Counted from the first letter of the stretch, positions 44,534-54,246 are shown. The stretch is 64,000 nt of DNA from Xenophilus aerolatus (GCA_029968055.1 JASCNX010000009.1:1-64000), one strand, 5' to 3'. Notes: a model not told the origin generated them from the sequence alone. Translations and numbers: made by a program.

Positions 44534-45816
44534 CGGATGCTCACGAGTTCGAGTGCCTCGCTGATGACGAAGGCACCGCCGCTGGTGCCGCCGCGGGTCA
44601 TCATCTCGAAGCGCACCGGGCGGCCCAGCTCGGGCGCATACCAGACCTCGGCGCGGTAGCGCCCGGCCTGCGAACCGCCGCTGCCCAGGCTGCTGGCGAC
44701 GCGGTCGGTGTAGCCCTCGTACTCGATGCGGACCGTGTCGATCTCCCGGCCGCCGACGCTCAGCCGGGCGTTGCCCTTCACCACCGCGGTGAGCTCCATG
44801 CCGATGCGTGCCGCGCCGCCGCGGCTGGCGGTGTACTTCGTGTACCACGACGGATGCTGCGCCGGGTTGCGGGGTACCCAGCCGCCGGGGGGCATCACCA
44901 GATCGAACTCCCCCGCGGCCGAGCTGGTCACGCTGACCACCTCGCCCCCGGGCTTCTCGATCCAGCTGCCGCCGTTGAAGCTCAGCAGATCGCCGGAGGG
45001 CCCGTCGGAGCGGTAAACCACCTTGCGGCGCGTGCCGGTCAACCGGTCCTGCAGTTCGTACTCGATCGTCGTGGGGCGCAGCACGCGCGCACCGGCGACG
45101 GGCCGAAGGGCCGTGGGCGCGGCGGCCGGCGCGGCGGCGAGGCCGGCGATCGCGGCGCGCCCGCGCTCGGGCAGCTGCGCCATCCATGCCGCCGGCATCG
45201 CCAGCGTCGGCGATGGCGTCGCGCCCGCGGCGGGCGAGGCACCCAGCATGCCGGCCAGCCGTCCCTGCGCGTCGAAGATGCCGGCGCCATCCAGGCCCGC
45301 TTCGGCCGGTGCGGCCAGTTGCAGCGATTCGACCGCGCCTTCGGCCGTGCGCCGGATGCCGGCCAGCAGGTTCGTGCCGAGCGTGAGTTCGCGTCCCCGC
45401 GGTGCGCCGATGACGTACAGCGGCGAGCCCACCGCCAGGCCGTCGAGCTCGCGCAGCGCCAGCGGCTCGGCCGGCAGGTTCGCGACGCGCAGCTGGCACA
45501 GCCCGCGCTCGACGTCGGGCCACTCCAGCGAGGCGCCGTAGCTGACGTTGTCGCGCCGCAGGCTGACCGACTGCGCCTGCGCCAGCAGATGGCAGCTCGT
45601 CACCGCCGTGCCCCGGCCGGTCGCGACGGCGGTGCCGGTGCCGAGGGGCTGGCCCTGTGCGTCGGTGGCCTGCAGCACCCAGACGTTGGGCGACACCCGT
45701 GCGAAGAGCGCGTCGGGCTGCAGCGTGGCGGCCGTCGCGGCCGGCTGCGCCGCCGCCTGCCCGAGGTGAAGCGCCGCAGCCAGCAGCGCGGCCACGCGAA
45801 GGGGGATCGTCATCAT
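44530..45816 (-). CDS. exported trypsin-like protein lacking catalytic Asp and Ser (probable pseudoprotease)
   Basis: 428 residues with a signal peptide (RVAALLAAALHLGQAAAQ). Residues about 40-195 follow the trypsin/DegP-like fold: GTGTAVATGRGTAVTSCHLL carries the catalytic-type His (H76). Where active relatives have a D-L-C/A-x-L strand, this one reads DVERGLCQL (Gly105), and the nucleophile loop, normally G-x-S-G-G, is GLDGAGIFDAQGRLAG (Asp176). A C-terminal beta domain of about 200 residues of unknown type follows (YELQDRLTGTRRKVVYRSDG). Its start overlaps the lipoprotein stop (ATGA). Probably a binding module instead of a peptidase. Confidence 0.8.
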   Translation of the reverse strand: MMTIPLRVAALLAAALHLGQAAAQPAATAATLQPDALFARVSPNVWVLQATDAQGQPLGTGTAVATGRGTAVTSCHLLAQAQSVSLRRDNVSYGASLEWPDVERGLCQLRVANLPAEPLALRELDGLAVGSPLYVIGAPRGRELTLGTNLLAGIRRTAEGAVESLQLAAPAEAGLDGAGIFDAQGRLAGMLGASPAAGATPSPTLAMPAAWMAQLPERGRAAIAGLAAAPAAAPTALRPVAGARVLRPTTIEYELQDRLTGTRRKVVYRSDGPSGDLLSFNGGSWIEKPGGEVVSVTSSAAGEFDLVMPPGGWVPRNPAQHPSWYTKYTASRGGAARIGMELTAVVKGNARLSVGGREIDTVRIEYEGYTDRVASSLGSGGSQAGRYRAEVWYAPELGRPVRFEMMTRGGTSGGAFVISEALELVSIR

Positions 45817-46607
45817 CGGTTCACCGGCAGCAGCTGGCGCAGGTCTTCAATGCGCGTCGTGGCGAAGGGGCTGGCCGGCGTGGGGGCGGCCAGCGTGGGC
45901 GCCGCGGCGGCCGGGGTGGGCGGCGGCGGGGTCGGTGCGGCGGTGACCGGCGCGACGGGCGCCGCCGACGCGACGGCGATGGCAGCGGCCGGCGCGGCGG
46001 GTGCCGGTGTGGTCGTGGGTGCTGCCGATGGCGCCGTAGGTGCGGGAGCGATGACCGGCGTGGCCGCCGCCATGGCAGGCGCCGCCGGCGGCGTGCCGGT
46101 GGGCTCGGGCACCGGTGCGGTGGCCAGCGCAGCGCGGCGCGTCTCGCCGGTCTTGAGGCCGACCAGCACCTCGTCGCCCACCTGCCGGTTGCGGTCGTAG
46201 TCGCGCACTTCGCCGAACACGAGCCGCATCCAGGTCGGGTAGTTGTAGCCCGCCCCCGTGCCCGAATCGATGGCCGCGCCGATGATCCCGCCGACCATGA
46301 TGTTGCCGACCATGCCCGCGTTGACGCGCGAAGTCGCCTGTCCGCTGGCCGGCGCCTGGCCGTCGGCCGTGCACTGGATGATCAGGTTGCCGCCCGAGCG
46401 CCGGACCAGCGCGGGCTGGCCCGAGCGGGTGAGGGCGCTGCCCTTGTCGTTCGTCATCTGGCACTCGGCGTCGGCCACGGCCTCGCCCGAGGCAGTGACC
46501 GTGTCGACCCGCACCGATTGCGTCGTGCCGTGCGTGACCGACGCACATCCGCCGGCCAGCAGCAAGGCCCCCAGCATCGCGCCCCAGGCGCACCCACGCA
46601 GTCCCAT
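45813..46607 (-). CDS. lipoprotein with glycine-zipper segment and Ala/Pro-rich tail
   Basis: 264 residues. Lipobox LLLAGG-C (Cys about 21) followed by ASVTHGTTQSVRVDT. A Gly/Ala segment GMVGNIMVGGIIGAAIDSGTG resembles glycine-zipper membrane-interacting motifs. Residues about 175-245 are almost only Ala, Pro, Thr and Val, a flexible wall-spanning stretch. It ends ATTRIEDLRQLLPVNR. Likely anchored in the outer membrane and linked in function to the downstream protease-like protein, whose gene overlaps it. The minus-strand region just upstream contains GTTACACTTTGTAATC (46646-46631), a dyad of TTAC/GTAA arms that may be the promoter or operator. Confidence 0.82.
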   Translation of the reverse strand: MGLRGCAWGAMLGALLLAGGCASVTHGTTQSVRVDTVTASGEAVADAECQMTNDKGSALTRSGQPALVRRSGGNLIIQCTADGQAPASGQATSRVNAGMVGNIMVGGIIGAAIDSGTGAGYNYPTWMRLVFGEVRDYDRNRQVGDEVLVGLKTGETRRAALATAPVPEPTGTPPAAPAMAAATPVIAPAPTAPSAAPTTTPAPAAPAAAIAVASAAPVAPVTAAPTPPPPTPAAAAPTLAAPTPASPFATTRIEDLRQLLPVNR

Positions 46608-46716
46608 CACGCACTTCTCCTCGACGTATTGATTACAAAGTGTAACCACGACGATGCGCGCCGGCCGCCGACGCAGGCCCGGGCCGGTGGCCACGGCGCC
46701 TGGTCACAATGCCCGC

Positions 46717-47439
46717 ATGACCGACGCGCCCCTGCTGACCGCCGTGGACGACGGCGTGATGACGATCACGCTCCATCGCCCCCAGAAGCTCAATGCCATC
46801 GACAACCCGCTGGCCGAGGCGCTGCTCGGCGCGGTGGAAGCGGCCGGGCGCGACGACGCGGTGCGTGCCGTGCGCGTGCGTGGCGAGGGCCGTGCCTTCT
46901 GTGCCGGCCGCGACGTGGGTGCGCCGCCGACCGAGCGCGACCTGACGCTGGTGCAGGCGGTGGCCACGGCCCTGGTGCGCCTGGACAAGCCGGTGCTCTT
47001 CGCCGTCCATGGCTGGACGCTCGGCGCCGGGCTGGAATGGATGCTCGACGCCGACATCGTCATCGCGGCGAGCAACGCGCGCTTCAGGCTGCCGGAGGCC
47101 TCGCTCGGCGTGTTCGTCACCGGCGGCCTGAGCGCCACGCTGGCTGCCTGCGCGGGCGTGGCCCGTGCGAAGGCGCTGGTGCTGCTGGGCGAGGCCTTCG
47201 GGGCCGACCAGGCCCAGGCCTGGGGCCTGGTGTGGCGCGTGGTGGCGCCCGAGGCCCTGGACGACGCATCGATGCAGATGGCGCGCCAGCTTGCGGCACT
47301 GGCGCCCGACGTGGCGCGCCAGTTCAAGCGCGTCTTCCACGAGGTCGGCCTGGCGCACTTCGATGCCGCCATCGCGCGCGAGAACGCTGCGCATGCAGCG
47401 CTCGGCACTCCTAGGGATCAGTCCGGCGGCCGCCCCTGA
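46717..47439 (+). CDS. enoyl-CoA hydratase/isomerase family protein
   Basis: 240 residues, crotonase fold: ITLHRPQKLNAIDNPLAEAL, EGRAFCAGRDVGAPP, HGWTLGAGLEWMLDADIVIA and RLPEASLGVFVTGGL. The acidic residues at the usual hydratase positions (GLEW and LPEA) are kept. It is shorter than the typical 257-263. A CACAAT-type -10 sequence ends 7 bp before the start codon and no ribosome binding site is visible, so it may be leaderless. It converges with the hbd-like gene. Confidence 0.88.
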   Translation: MTDAPLLTAVDDGVMTITLHRPQKLNAIDNPLAEALLGAVEAAGRDDAVRAVRVRGEGRAFCAGRDVGAPPTERDLTLVQAVATALVRLDKPVLFAVHGWTLGAGLEWMLDADIVIAASNARFRLPEASLGVFVTGGLSATLAACAGVARAKALVLLGEAFGADQAQAWGLVWRVVAPEALDDASMQMARQLAALAPDVARQFKRVFHEVGLAHFDAAIARENAAHAALGTPRDQSGGRP

Positions 47440-47460
47440 GCGCGGCGCCTCGCAGGCCGG

Positions 47461-48309
47461 TCAGTAGGTGTACACGCCGCGGCCGGTCTTGCGGCCGAGC
47501 TGGCCGGCGGCCACCATCTCCTTGAGCAGCGGGCAGGGCCGGTACTTGGAGTCGCCGAACTCCTCCAGGTACACCTCCATCACCGCCAGGCACACGTCCA
47601 GCCCGATCATGTCGGCCAGCGCCAGCGGGCCGATGGGCTGGTTGCAGCCGAGCTTCATGCCGGCGTCGATGTCCTCGGCCGTGGCCAGGCCCTCGGCCAG
47701 CACGAAGAAGGCCTCGTTGATCATCGGCACCAGGATGCGGTTGACGACGAAGCCGGGCGCGTTCTTCACCGTGATGGGCGACTTGCCCAGCTTGAGCGCC
47801 AGCGCCTTCACCGCGTCGTGCGTGGCGTCGCTGGTGAGGTAGCCGCGGATCAGCTCCACCAGCGCCATCATCGGCACCGGGTTGAAGAAGTGCATGCCGA
47901 TGAAGCGGTCGGGCCGCTTCGTGTCGGCGGCCAGCTGCGTGATCGAGATCGACGAGGTGTTCGACGCGATGATCACCTCCGGCCCGAGCAGCGCATCGAT
48001 CTGCTGCAGGATCTTGGTCTTGAGCCCGTGGTTCTCGGTCGCGGCCTCGATCACGAGCTGCGCGGCCTTCAGGTCCTCGTAGTTCGTCGAGCCCTGGACG
48101 AGCTTGAGCGCGTCGGCTTTCTGGGCCTCGGTGAGCTTGTCTTTCTTGATGAGGCGGTCGAGGCTGCCCGAGATGGTCGCGACGCCCTTGTCGACCGCCG
48201 CCTGCGCGATGTCGACCATCACCACGCGGATGCCCGAGACGGCGCAGGCCTGCGCGATGCCGTTGCCCATGGTGCCGGCGCCGATGATGCCGACGGTCTG
48301 GATGTCCAT
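47461..48309 (-). CDS. 3-hydroxybutyryl-CoA dehydrogenase
   Basis: 282 residues, the usual length of Hbd/PaaH-type enzymes. NAD site VGIIGAGTMGNGIAQACAVS, catalytic Ser/Asn in IIASNTSSISITQLA, His-Asn-Glu relay in IGMHFFNPVPMMALVELIRG, and the C-terminal dimer domain (APGFVVNRILVPMINEAFF). Reversibly oxidises 3-hydroxybutyryl-CoA to acetoacetyl-CoA, feeding polyhydroxybutyrate or butanoate metabolism. It stands next to the crotonase on the other strand, with 21 bp between stops. Confidence 0.94.
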   Translation of the reverse strand: MDIQTVGIIGAGTMGNGIAQACAVSGIRVVMVDIAQAAVDKGVATISGSLDRLIKKDKLTEAQKADALKLVQGSTNYEDLKAAQLVIEAATENHGLKTKILQQIDALLGPEVIIASNTSSISITQLAADTKRPDRFIGMHFFNPVPMMALVELIRGYLTSDATHDAVKALALKLGKSPITVKNAPGFVVNRILVPMINEAFFVLAEGLATAEDIDAGMKLGCNQPIGPLALADMIGLDVCLAVMEVYLEEFGDSKYRPCPLLKEMVAAGQLGRKTGRGVYTY

Positions 48310-48395
48310 TGAATGCTCCTGGAGAAAGTGGGAAGAACGCAATGGACGGATGCTAACGGCCGCGCCTTGCCGCAGGCCGTCGCCCGGGCAACAAA

Positions 48396-50048
48396 TCAGC
48401 GCGCGGGCCGGATGCGGTAGATCGCGTTGTTCAGGTCGGCAGACACGTACACGCTGCCGTCCGCGCCCATGGCCACGCCGGTCGGCACGTAGGGCGGCGG
48501 CAGGCCGGGGCCGGCGGCCAGGCCGATGGGCAGGTTCTCGGCCACGGTGCGTTTGCTGCCGTCGGCCGGGTCGATCTCCACCAGCCGCCTGGCGGCCGAC
48601 TCGGCCACGATGAAGCTGCCCCACGGCGTCTGCGCCAGGCCTTCCGGCATGGCCAGGCCCTGGGCCACGGCCACCGGCGCGCCGCCGGCCAGCGGCACGC
48701 GCAGCAGCCGGCCCGCCGCCTCGGTGACGTAGACCGCGCCATCGGCGCCCAGCACCATCTGCACCGGCCCCTGGATGCCGCTGGCCAGCACCTGCCGGGT
48801 GGCGAACTGGTCGCCGCTGGCGCGCGTGATGCTGCCGGTGGCGATCTCGGCGACGAGCACGCTGCCGTCCTCCAGCGGAATCGCGTCGTAGGGCGCCTTC
48901 AGGCCGTGGATCACGGCGGTGGTCTTGCGCGTCGCGCGGTCCACCAGCTGCACCGTGCCGGTGAACCACGACGACAGCGCGAAGCGCGTCTTCGACAGCC
49001 CCACCGCGAAGGGGTATTCCAGCTCCGGCTCGCGCTGCATGCGGAAGATGTCGCTCACCGCGCCGTTCTTCAGGTCGACCTCGCGGAAGCCGAACACGTC
49101 GGCCACCCAGAGCCGGTCGCCCTCGGCCTTCATGCCTGCGGGCACCGCGACGGCGCCGCCCGTGAGGCGCCGCAGCTCGCCGGTGGCGGGGTTGAAGGCG
49201 TCGACGGCGTTGTTGGCCATGTTCGACACGTAGATCGTGCCGTCGGGGGCGATCGCGAGGTTGTCGAGCGAGGGCGTCAGCTGCTTGGCCACGGTCTTGC
49301 GGCCGGTGGCGAGCTCGACGCGCACCAGCTCGCCCGAGCGCGCGTCGACCACCCACAGGTTGCCCTTGCCGTCGAGGTTGGCCGCGGCCGGGATCTGGAA
49401 GCCGCCGGCGATCACGGTCATGTCGCCGTTGGCCGGGTTGATCTTCACCACCTGGCCCTTGAACCAGAGCGGCCCGTACAGCCAGCCGTCCGGGCCGACC
49501 TCGAAGCCGTTGAAGCCGCCCATGTCCTTCTTGATCAGCCGAGGCGGCAGCTGGCCGGCACGGTCGATCTCCCACAGCGCATCGCCCAGGAACACCTGCG
49601 AGGCATAGAGCTTGCCGCTGCGGCGGTCGAAGTCCACCGAGTTCAGGCCGGGCAGGTCCTTGGCCAGCACGCGCATCGGCGCGCCGTCGCTCTCGCGGTA
49701 GCGCAGCATGCCCATGAGGTAGTTGGTCCAGGCCAGCTCGCCGCGCGGGCCGACGGCGATGTCGTCGGCCTGGCCTTCGGGGGCGGGGATGAACACGCGC
49801 GCCTGGCCGGTGCGGCGGTCGACCTCCCACATGCTGTTGCCCACGACCGAGCCCGCCAGCAGGCGGCCCTGGCCGTCCACCGCCAGGCCGTGCACGCCGG
49901 CGAAGGCCGACGGCTGCACCAGGGCCTCGGGCGCGGACCAGGCCGCGGGCCGCGTCGGCGGCGCCGTGCTGCAGCCGGCGAGTGCGGCGAAAAGGGCGGG
50001 AACGGCGAGCGCGAACGCGGCCGTGCGGCGGCGCATTGACATGGGCAT
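48396..50048 (-). CDS. exported lipoprotein with NHL/SMP-30-type beta-propeller
   Basis: 550 residues from the ATG at 50048 (MPMSMRRR), after CCTTCCGGAGACAG. Lipobox LAALAG-C (Cys about 26). The rest is a chain of about ten propeller-type repeats of the form AVDGQGRLLAGSV, AVGPRGELAWTNYL, EVGPDGWLYGPLW, LDGKGNLWVVDARSG, AIAPDGTIYVSNMANN, VLGADGAVYVTEAAGRL, AMGADGSVYVSADLNN. Such proteins include sugar-lactone lactonases and protein-interaction propellers; catalytic residues cannot be assigned. It is divergent from the AtuA gene. Confidence 0.85.
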   Translation of the reverse strand: MPMSMRRRTAAFALAVPALFAALAGCSTAPPTRPAAWSAPEALVQPSAFAGVHGLAVDGQGRLLAGSVVGNSMWEVDRRTGQARVFIPAPEGQADDIAVGPRGELAWTNYLMGMLRYRESDGAPMRVLAKDLPGLNSVDFDRRSGKLYASQVFLGDALWEIDRAGQLPPRLIKKDMGGFNGFEVGPDGWLYGPLWFKGQVVKINPANGDMTVIAGGFQIPAAANLDGKGNLWVVDARSGELVRVELATGRKTVAKQLTPSLDNLAIAPDGTIYVSNMANNAVDAFNPATGELRRLTGGAVAVPAGMKAEGDRLWVADVFGFREVDLKNGAVSDIFRMQREPELEYPFAVGLSKTRFALSSWFTGTVQLVDRATRKTTAVIHGLKAPYDAIPLEDGSVLVAEIATGSITRASGDQFATRQVLASGIQGPVQMVLGADGAVYVTEAAGRLLRVPLAGGAPVAVAQGLAMPEGLAQTPWGSFIVAESAARRLVEIDPADGSKRTVAENLPIGLAAGPGLPPPYVPTGVAMGADGSVYVSADLNNAIYRIRPAR

Positions 50049-50286
50049 GCGGTCTGTCTCCGGAAGGTTGTTGTGGGTGCAGGCGAAGTCTTCGCAGCGT
50101 GGGCTCGCCACGCAGTCACCCAGGGGACAAACGCCCGCGCCGAAGCGGCCGGTGACGCGCGTCGCGCCTGTGCCGACCGGCCTGAACTCACGGGCCGACG
50201 GCCAATCCCGTCCAGCAGCCAGTTGGCGCAAGCCGGGCCGGCGGGGCCCTGCGTACGCTCCGGCGCAGCCAGCCACCGCACCGCCC

Positions 50287-52140
50287 ATGACCGCCCCCAC
50301 CCCCCGACCACCCGCCCGCCGCACCGTGCGCATCGGCGGCGCCTCGGGCTTCTGGGGCGACAGCAGCGTGGCGGCGGGGCAGCTCGTGCGGGGCGGTGCC
50401 CCCATCGACTACCTCGTCTTCGACTACCTGGCCGAGACCACGATGGCGGTGCTGGCCGGTGCGCGCCTGCGCAAGCCCGAGATGGGCTGGGCCACCGATT
50501 TCGTCGAGGTCGCCATGCGCGACGTGCTGGCCGACTGCGTGGCGCGCCGCATCCGCGTGGTGAGCAACGCCGGCGGCGTGCACCCCGAAGCCTGCGCCGA
50601 GGCGCTGCGTGCGCTGGCGCGGGAGCAGGGCGTGGACGTGCGCGTGGCCGTGGTGCTGGGCGACGACGTGAGCGGGCAACTGCCGGCGCTGCACGCGGAC
50701 GGCGTTCAGGACATGGCCAGCGGCGAGCCGGTGCCCGCGCGCGCCCTGAGCGCCAATGCCTACCTCGGCGCGCAGGGGATCCGCGCAGCGCTGGCGGCCG
50801 GTGCCGACGTGGTCGTCACCGGCCGCTGCGTCGACAGCGCCGTCACGCTCGGCCCGCTGCTGCACGAATTCGCTTGGGCCGACGACGACTGGGACCGCAT
50901 CGCGGGGGGCAGCCTGGCGGGCCACATCATCGAATGCGGCTGCCAGGCCACGGGCGGCCTGCACACCGACTGGCAGGCAATCCCCGACTGGCCGGGCATC
51001 GGCTACCCCATCGTCGAGGTGGCCGAGGACGGCAGCTTCACGCTCGGCAAACCGCCCGGCACCGGCGGTGCGATCCTGCGCGCCGCGGTGGCGGAGCAGC
51101 TGCTCTACGAGATCGGCGACCCGGCCGCCTACCTGCTGCCCGACGTGCGCTGCGACTTCACGCAGGTGCGCATCGAGCAGGTCGACGCCCAGGCGGTGCG
51201 CGTGCACGGTGCGCGCGGCGGTCCGCCGCCCACGGGCTACAAGGTGTCGGCCACCGTGCTGGACGGCTGGCGCTGTGCGGCCGCGATGGTGATCGTCGGG
51301 CGCGAGGCGGCGGCCAAGGCGCACCGCACGGCGCAGGCCATCCTGGCACGCACACGGTCGCTGTTCGGTGCGCGCGGCCTGGCCGACTACACGGCCACTT
51401 ACGTCGAGGTGCTCGGCACCGAATCCGTCTATGGCCCGCACGCGCGCGCCGGCGCCGCCGAGGCGCGCGAGGTGCTGATGCGCGTGGTGGTCGACCATGC
51501 CGACAGGAAGGCGCTCGAACTCTTCGCACGCGAGATCGCGCCGGCCGGCACCTCGTGGTCGCCCGGCACCACCGCGCCGGGGTCGATGGCAGGGCGGCCG
51601 CCGGTCGTGCCGCTGATCAAGCCCTTCGCCTTCGTCCTGCCCCGGGACGCGGTGGCGGTCCGTGTGTTGATCGAGGGCGACGAGTTGCCCCCGGCCGCCG
51701 CACCCGCCCTGCAGGCGCCGACGGGCCCCGCGCCGGTGGCACCGCCCGAGGCGGTGGCGCTGCCGGCCGACGCGGTCGAGCTGCCGCTCATCGCGCTGGC
51801 CTGGGCGCGCAGCGGCGACAAGGGCGACCTGGCCAACATCGGCGTCGTTGCGCGGCGCCCCGAGTGGCTGCCCTGGCTCTGGGCCGCGCTCACGCCCGAG
51901 GCCGTGGCCGAGTGGTTCGGCCACCTCATGACGACGCGGCGGGTCGAGCGCTTCCACCTCCCCGGCATCCACGCGCTGAACCTGCTGCTGCACGGCGCGC
52001 TGGCCGGCGGCGGCCCGCGCTCGCCGCGGCTCGACCCGCTCGGCAAGGGCATGGCGCAGATGCTGCTGGACATGCCCGTGAAAGTCCCGCCCCGCGTGGC
52101 GGCGCAGGCAGCGGAAGATGCCGGCCTTGCCAACCACTGA
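50287..52140 (+). CDS. AtuA-family (DUF1446) protein
   Basis: 617 residues. N-terminal AtuA domain (RIGGASGFWGDSSVAAGQLV, DYLVFDYLAETTMAVLAGAR, ADVVVTGRCVDSAVTLGPLL, IECGCQATGG), then a C-terminal alpha/beta module (ALAWARSGDKGDLANIGVVA) found in the same family. The namesake is needed for acyclic terpene (citronellol) utilisation in Pseudomonas, but most family members are of unknown role and the rest of an atu operon (geranyl-CoA carboxylase) is not here. It is followed by an esterase, 10 bp downstream. Confidence 0.9.
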   Translation: MTAPTPRPPARRTVRIGGASGFWGDSSVAAGQLVRGGAPIDYLVFDYLAETTMAVLAGARLRKPEMGWATDFVEVAMRDVLADCVARRIRVVSNAGGVHPEACAEALRALAREQGVDVRVAVVLGDDVSGQLPALHADGVQDMASGEPVPARALSANAYLGAQGIRAALAAGADVVVTGRCVDSAVTLGPLLHEFAWADDDWDRIAGGSLAGHIIECGCQATGGLHTDWQAIPDWPGIGYPIVEVAEDGSFTLGKPPGTGGAILRAAVAEQLLYEIGDPAAYLLPDVRCDFTQVRIEQVDAQAVRVHGARGGPPPTGYKVSATVLDGWRCAAAMVIVGREAAAKAHRTAQAILARTRSLFGARGLADYTATYVEVLGTESVYGPHARAGAAEAREVLMRVVVDHADRKALELFAREIAPAGTSWSPGTTAPGSMAGRPPVVPLIKPFAFVLPRDAVAVRVLIEGDELPPAAAPALQAPTGPAPVAPPEAVALPADAVELPLIALAWARSGDKGDLANIGVVARRPEWLPWLWAALTPEAVAEWFGHLMTTRRVERFHLPGIHALNLLLHGALAGGGPRSPRLDPLGKGMAQMLLDMPVKVPPRVAAQAAEDAGLANH

Positions 52141-52150
52141 CGCGAACGCC

Positions 52151-53116
52151 ATGCTGCACCCCCAAGCCCGAGCCCTGATCGACCTCATCGAATCGCGCGG
52201 CCTGCCCCCCACCCACACCCTGCCGCCCGCCGAGGCCCGCGCCTTCTACCGAGAGCGCCGAAGCTTCACCCAGCCCGATGCGCCCGAGGTCGCCGAGGTG
52301 CGCGATCTGAGCGCGCCCGGGCCGCTGGGCGACATCCCGCTGCGCGCCTACCGCCCGCTCGGTGCCGCGCCCGACGCCGTTCTGCCCGTGCTGATGTACT
52401 ACCACGGCGGCGGCTGGGTGATCGGCGACCTGGACACGCACGACGTGCTGTGCCGCGAGCTGTGCAACGGCAGCGGCTGCGCGGTCGTGGCGGTCGACTA
52501 CCGCATGGGCCCCGAGGTGCGCTTCCCCGGCGCCGTGAACGACGTGCTGGCCGCCACGCGCTGGGTCGCGTCGCAGGCGAAGGACCTGCGCATCGATCCG
52601 GCGCGCCTGGCGGTGGGCGGCGACAGCGCGGGCGGCAACCTCGCGGCCGTGGTGTCGATCGCCGCGCGCGACGGCGCCGACGGCCAGGGGCCGCTGCCCA
52701 TCGCGTTCCAGCTGCTCGTCTACCCCGGCACCGACATGCGGCGCGGCCATGCCTCGCACACGACCAACGGCCAGGGTTACGTGCTGACGGCCGACACCAT
52801 CACCTACTTCCACGACCACTACATCGACGATCCGAAGCACGACCTGGACTGGCGCGCCTCGCCGCTGCTGGCCGCGAGCCACGCCGGCCTGCCGCCCGCG
52901 CTGGTGATCACGGCCGGCTACGACCCGCTGCGCGACGAGGGCCTGGACTATGCGCGTGCCCTGAGCGCCGCCGGCACGCGGGTCAGCTACGTCTGCTTCG
53001 AGCGGCAGATCCACGGCTTCATCACCATGGGCCGCGTGCTCGACGAGGCGAACACCGCCGTGGCGCTGTGCGCCGCCGAGCTGCGCCGCGCACTGGCCGC
53101 ACCCGCGCGGGACTGA
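52151..53116 (+). CDS. HSL-family alpha/beta hydrolase (esterase)
   Basis: 321 residues. The hormone-sensitive-lipase oxyanion motif HGGG is at 85-88 (YYHGGGWVIGD), the nucleophile Ser159 in GGDSAGGNLA, Asp in ITAGYDPLRDEG and His in RQIHGFITMG. These motifs make a short-chain carboxylesterase likely. An in-frame ATG at 52118 would overlap the AtuA gene. It follows the AtuA gene and may hydrolyse an ester formed in the same pathway. Confidence 0.93.
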   Translation: MLHPQARALIDLIESRGLPPTHTLPPAEARAFYRERRSFTQPDAPEVAEVRDLSAPGPLGDIPLRAYRPLGAAPDAVLPVLMYYHGGGWVIGDLDTHDVLCRELCNGSGCAVVAVDYRMGPEVRFPGAVNDVLAATRWVASQAKDLRIDPARLAVGGDSAGGNLAAVVSIAARDGADGQGPLPIAFQLLVYPGTDMRRGHASHTTNGQGYVLTADTITYFHDHYIDDPKHDLDWRASPLLAASHAGLPPALVITAGYDPLRDEGLDYARALSAAGTRVSYVCFERQIHGFITMGRVLDEANTAVALCAAELRRALAAPARD

Positions 53117-53361
53117 GGCGCATGCGGCATTGCACGGCCCCACCCAAAATCGTCCGTTTCGACGACGCCGGGCCACGCATGCGCTTCAACAATCGCGCCG
53201 CACCGCGCGTGGGCGTGTCGACTGCCCTTAGGGAAAGCCCCGTGCCGGCGGCACGCCGCGCGGCGGGGGCCGTCGATACGATCCGCCGGACCGCGCCAGC
53301 GCGGCGGTGCGGGGTGCGGTGGGCCGAGTGTCTTGAGAAGAAGCCAAGGAGACCGAGCAGC

Positions 53362-54174
53362 ATGCAGACGACCCGAGTGGTGCACGCCGACGGCGGCGAG
53401 CGCCTGATGTGGCTGACGACGACGCGCGTGTTCTACGCCGGCCTGCTGGGCGTGGCGAGCGAGCGCAACTTCGGTGGCTATGGCATCTACGTGTCGCCGC
53501 GCGGCCTGCCCAACCGCATCCGCATCGGCGGCGGGGCCTGGCAGTCCGGCGAGCTCTTCGTGGTGCCGCCGCAGGTGCCGCATCGCGTGCAGAGCGCCGA
53601 GCCGCTGATCTTGAACCTGCTGGTCGAAGCCGATGCGGCCGACCCCGATGCGCTGCCCGCCGTGCTGCGCCACTGCGGTCCGGTGGACGACGCTGACTTC
53701 GTGCGCCGCGTGCGCGCCGCCCATGCGCGCCTGCTGCATGCGTCCGGCCGCGAGTGCTTCGACGGCATCGACTTCGACCCCCTGTTCTTCGGCCAGACGC
53801 TGGCACCGCGGCCGATGGACCCGCGCATCCGTCGCGTCGTCGAGCGCGTGAACGCCGACCCCGCCGCGGCCCGCTCGGCCGAGCAATGCGCCGAGGACGT
53901 GCACCTGTCCTTCTCGCGCTTCCTGCACCTGTTCAAGGCGCAGACCGGCATGACTTACCGGGCCTTTCGCGCCTGGAAGCGTGCGCGCAGCCTGCTGCGC
54001 TACGTGCGCGAGTCGGCCAGCCTCACCGACATCGCGCTCGAGGCGGGCTATCCCGACTCCACGCACTTCAGCCACTCGATCCGGCAGATCTACGGCCTCA
54101 AGCCCAGCGAGATCGTCGCCGGATCGAGGCGCCTGGCGCTGCACGACGCGGCCGGCGGGGTGCTATGCCATTGA
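53362..54174 (+). CDS. AraC-family transcriptional regulator
   Basis: 270 residues. N-terminal cupin-like sensor region (FGGYGIYVSPRGLPNRIRIG, GELFVVPPQVPHRVQS) and a C-terminal double helix-turn-helix (CAEDVHLSFSRFLHLFKAQT and SLTDIALEAGYPDSTHFSHS) ending GLKPSEIVAGSRR. It lies 72 bp upstream of livH in the same direction and is the most likely local controller of the transport/ligase operon. Between the esterase and this gene (53117-53361) I see no gene. Confidence 0.92.
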   Translation: MQTTRVVHADGGERLMWLTTTRVFYAGLLGVASERNFGGYGIYVSPRGLPNRIRIGGGAWQSGELFVVPPQVPHRVQSAEPLILNLLVEADAADPDALPAVLRHCGPVDDADFVRRVRAAHARLLHASGRECFDGIDFDPLFFGQTLAPRPMDPRIRRVVERVNADPAAARSAEQCAEDVHLSFSRFLHLFKAQTGMTYRAFRAWKRARSLLRYVRESASLTDIALEAGYPDSTHFSHSIRQIYGLKPSEIVAGSRRLALHDAAGGVLCH

Positions 54175-54246
54175 CGGCGGCCCACGCTCGCCGCATGGGC
54201 GCTTCGGGCCGCTTCGGCCCGGGGCACTGAGCGAAAGGCGCGCGCC

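Noticed and set aside
50287-53116. AtuA plus esterase as an atu (citronellol) operon
   Set aside because: No geranyl-CoA carboxylase, AtuB-G or LiuRABCDE-like genes are present; only the family name was kept.
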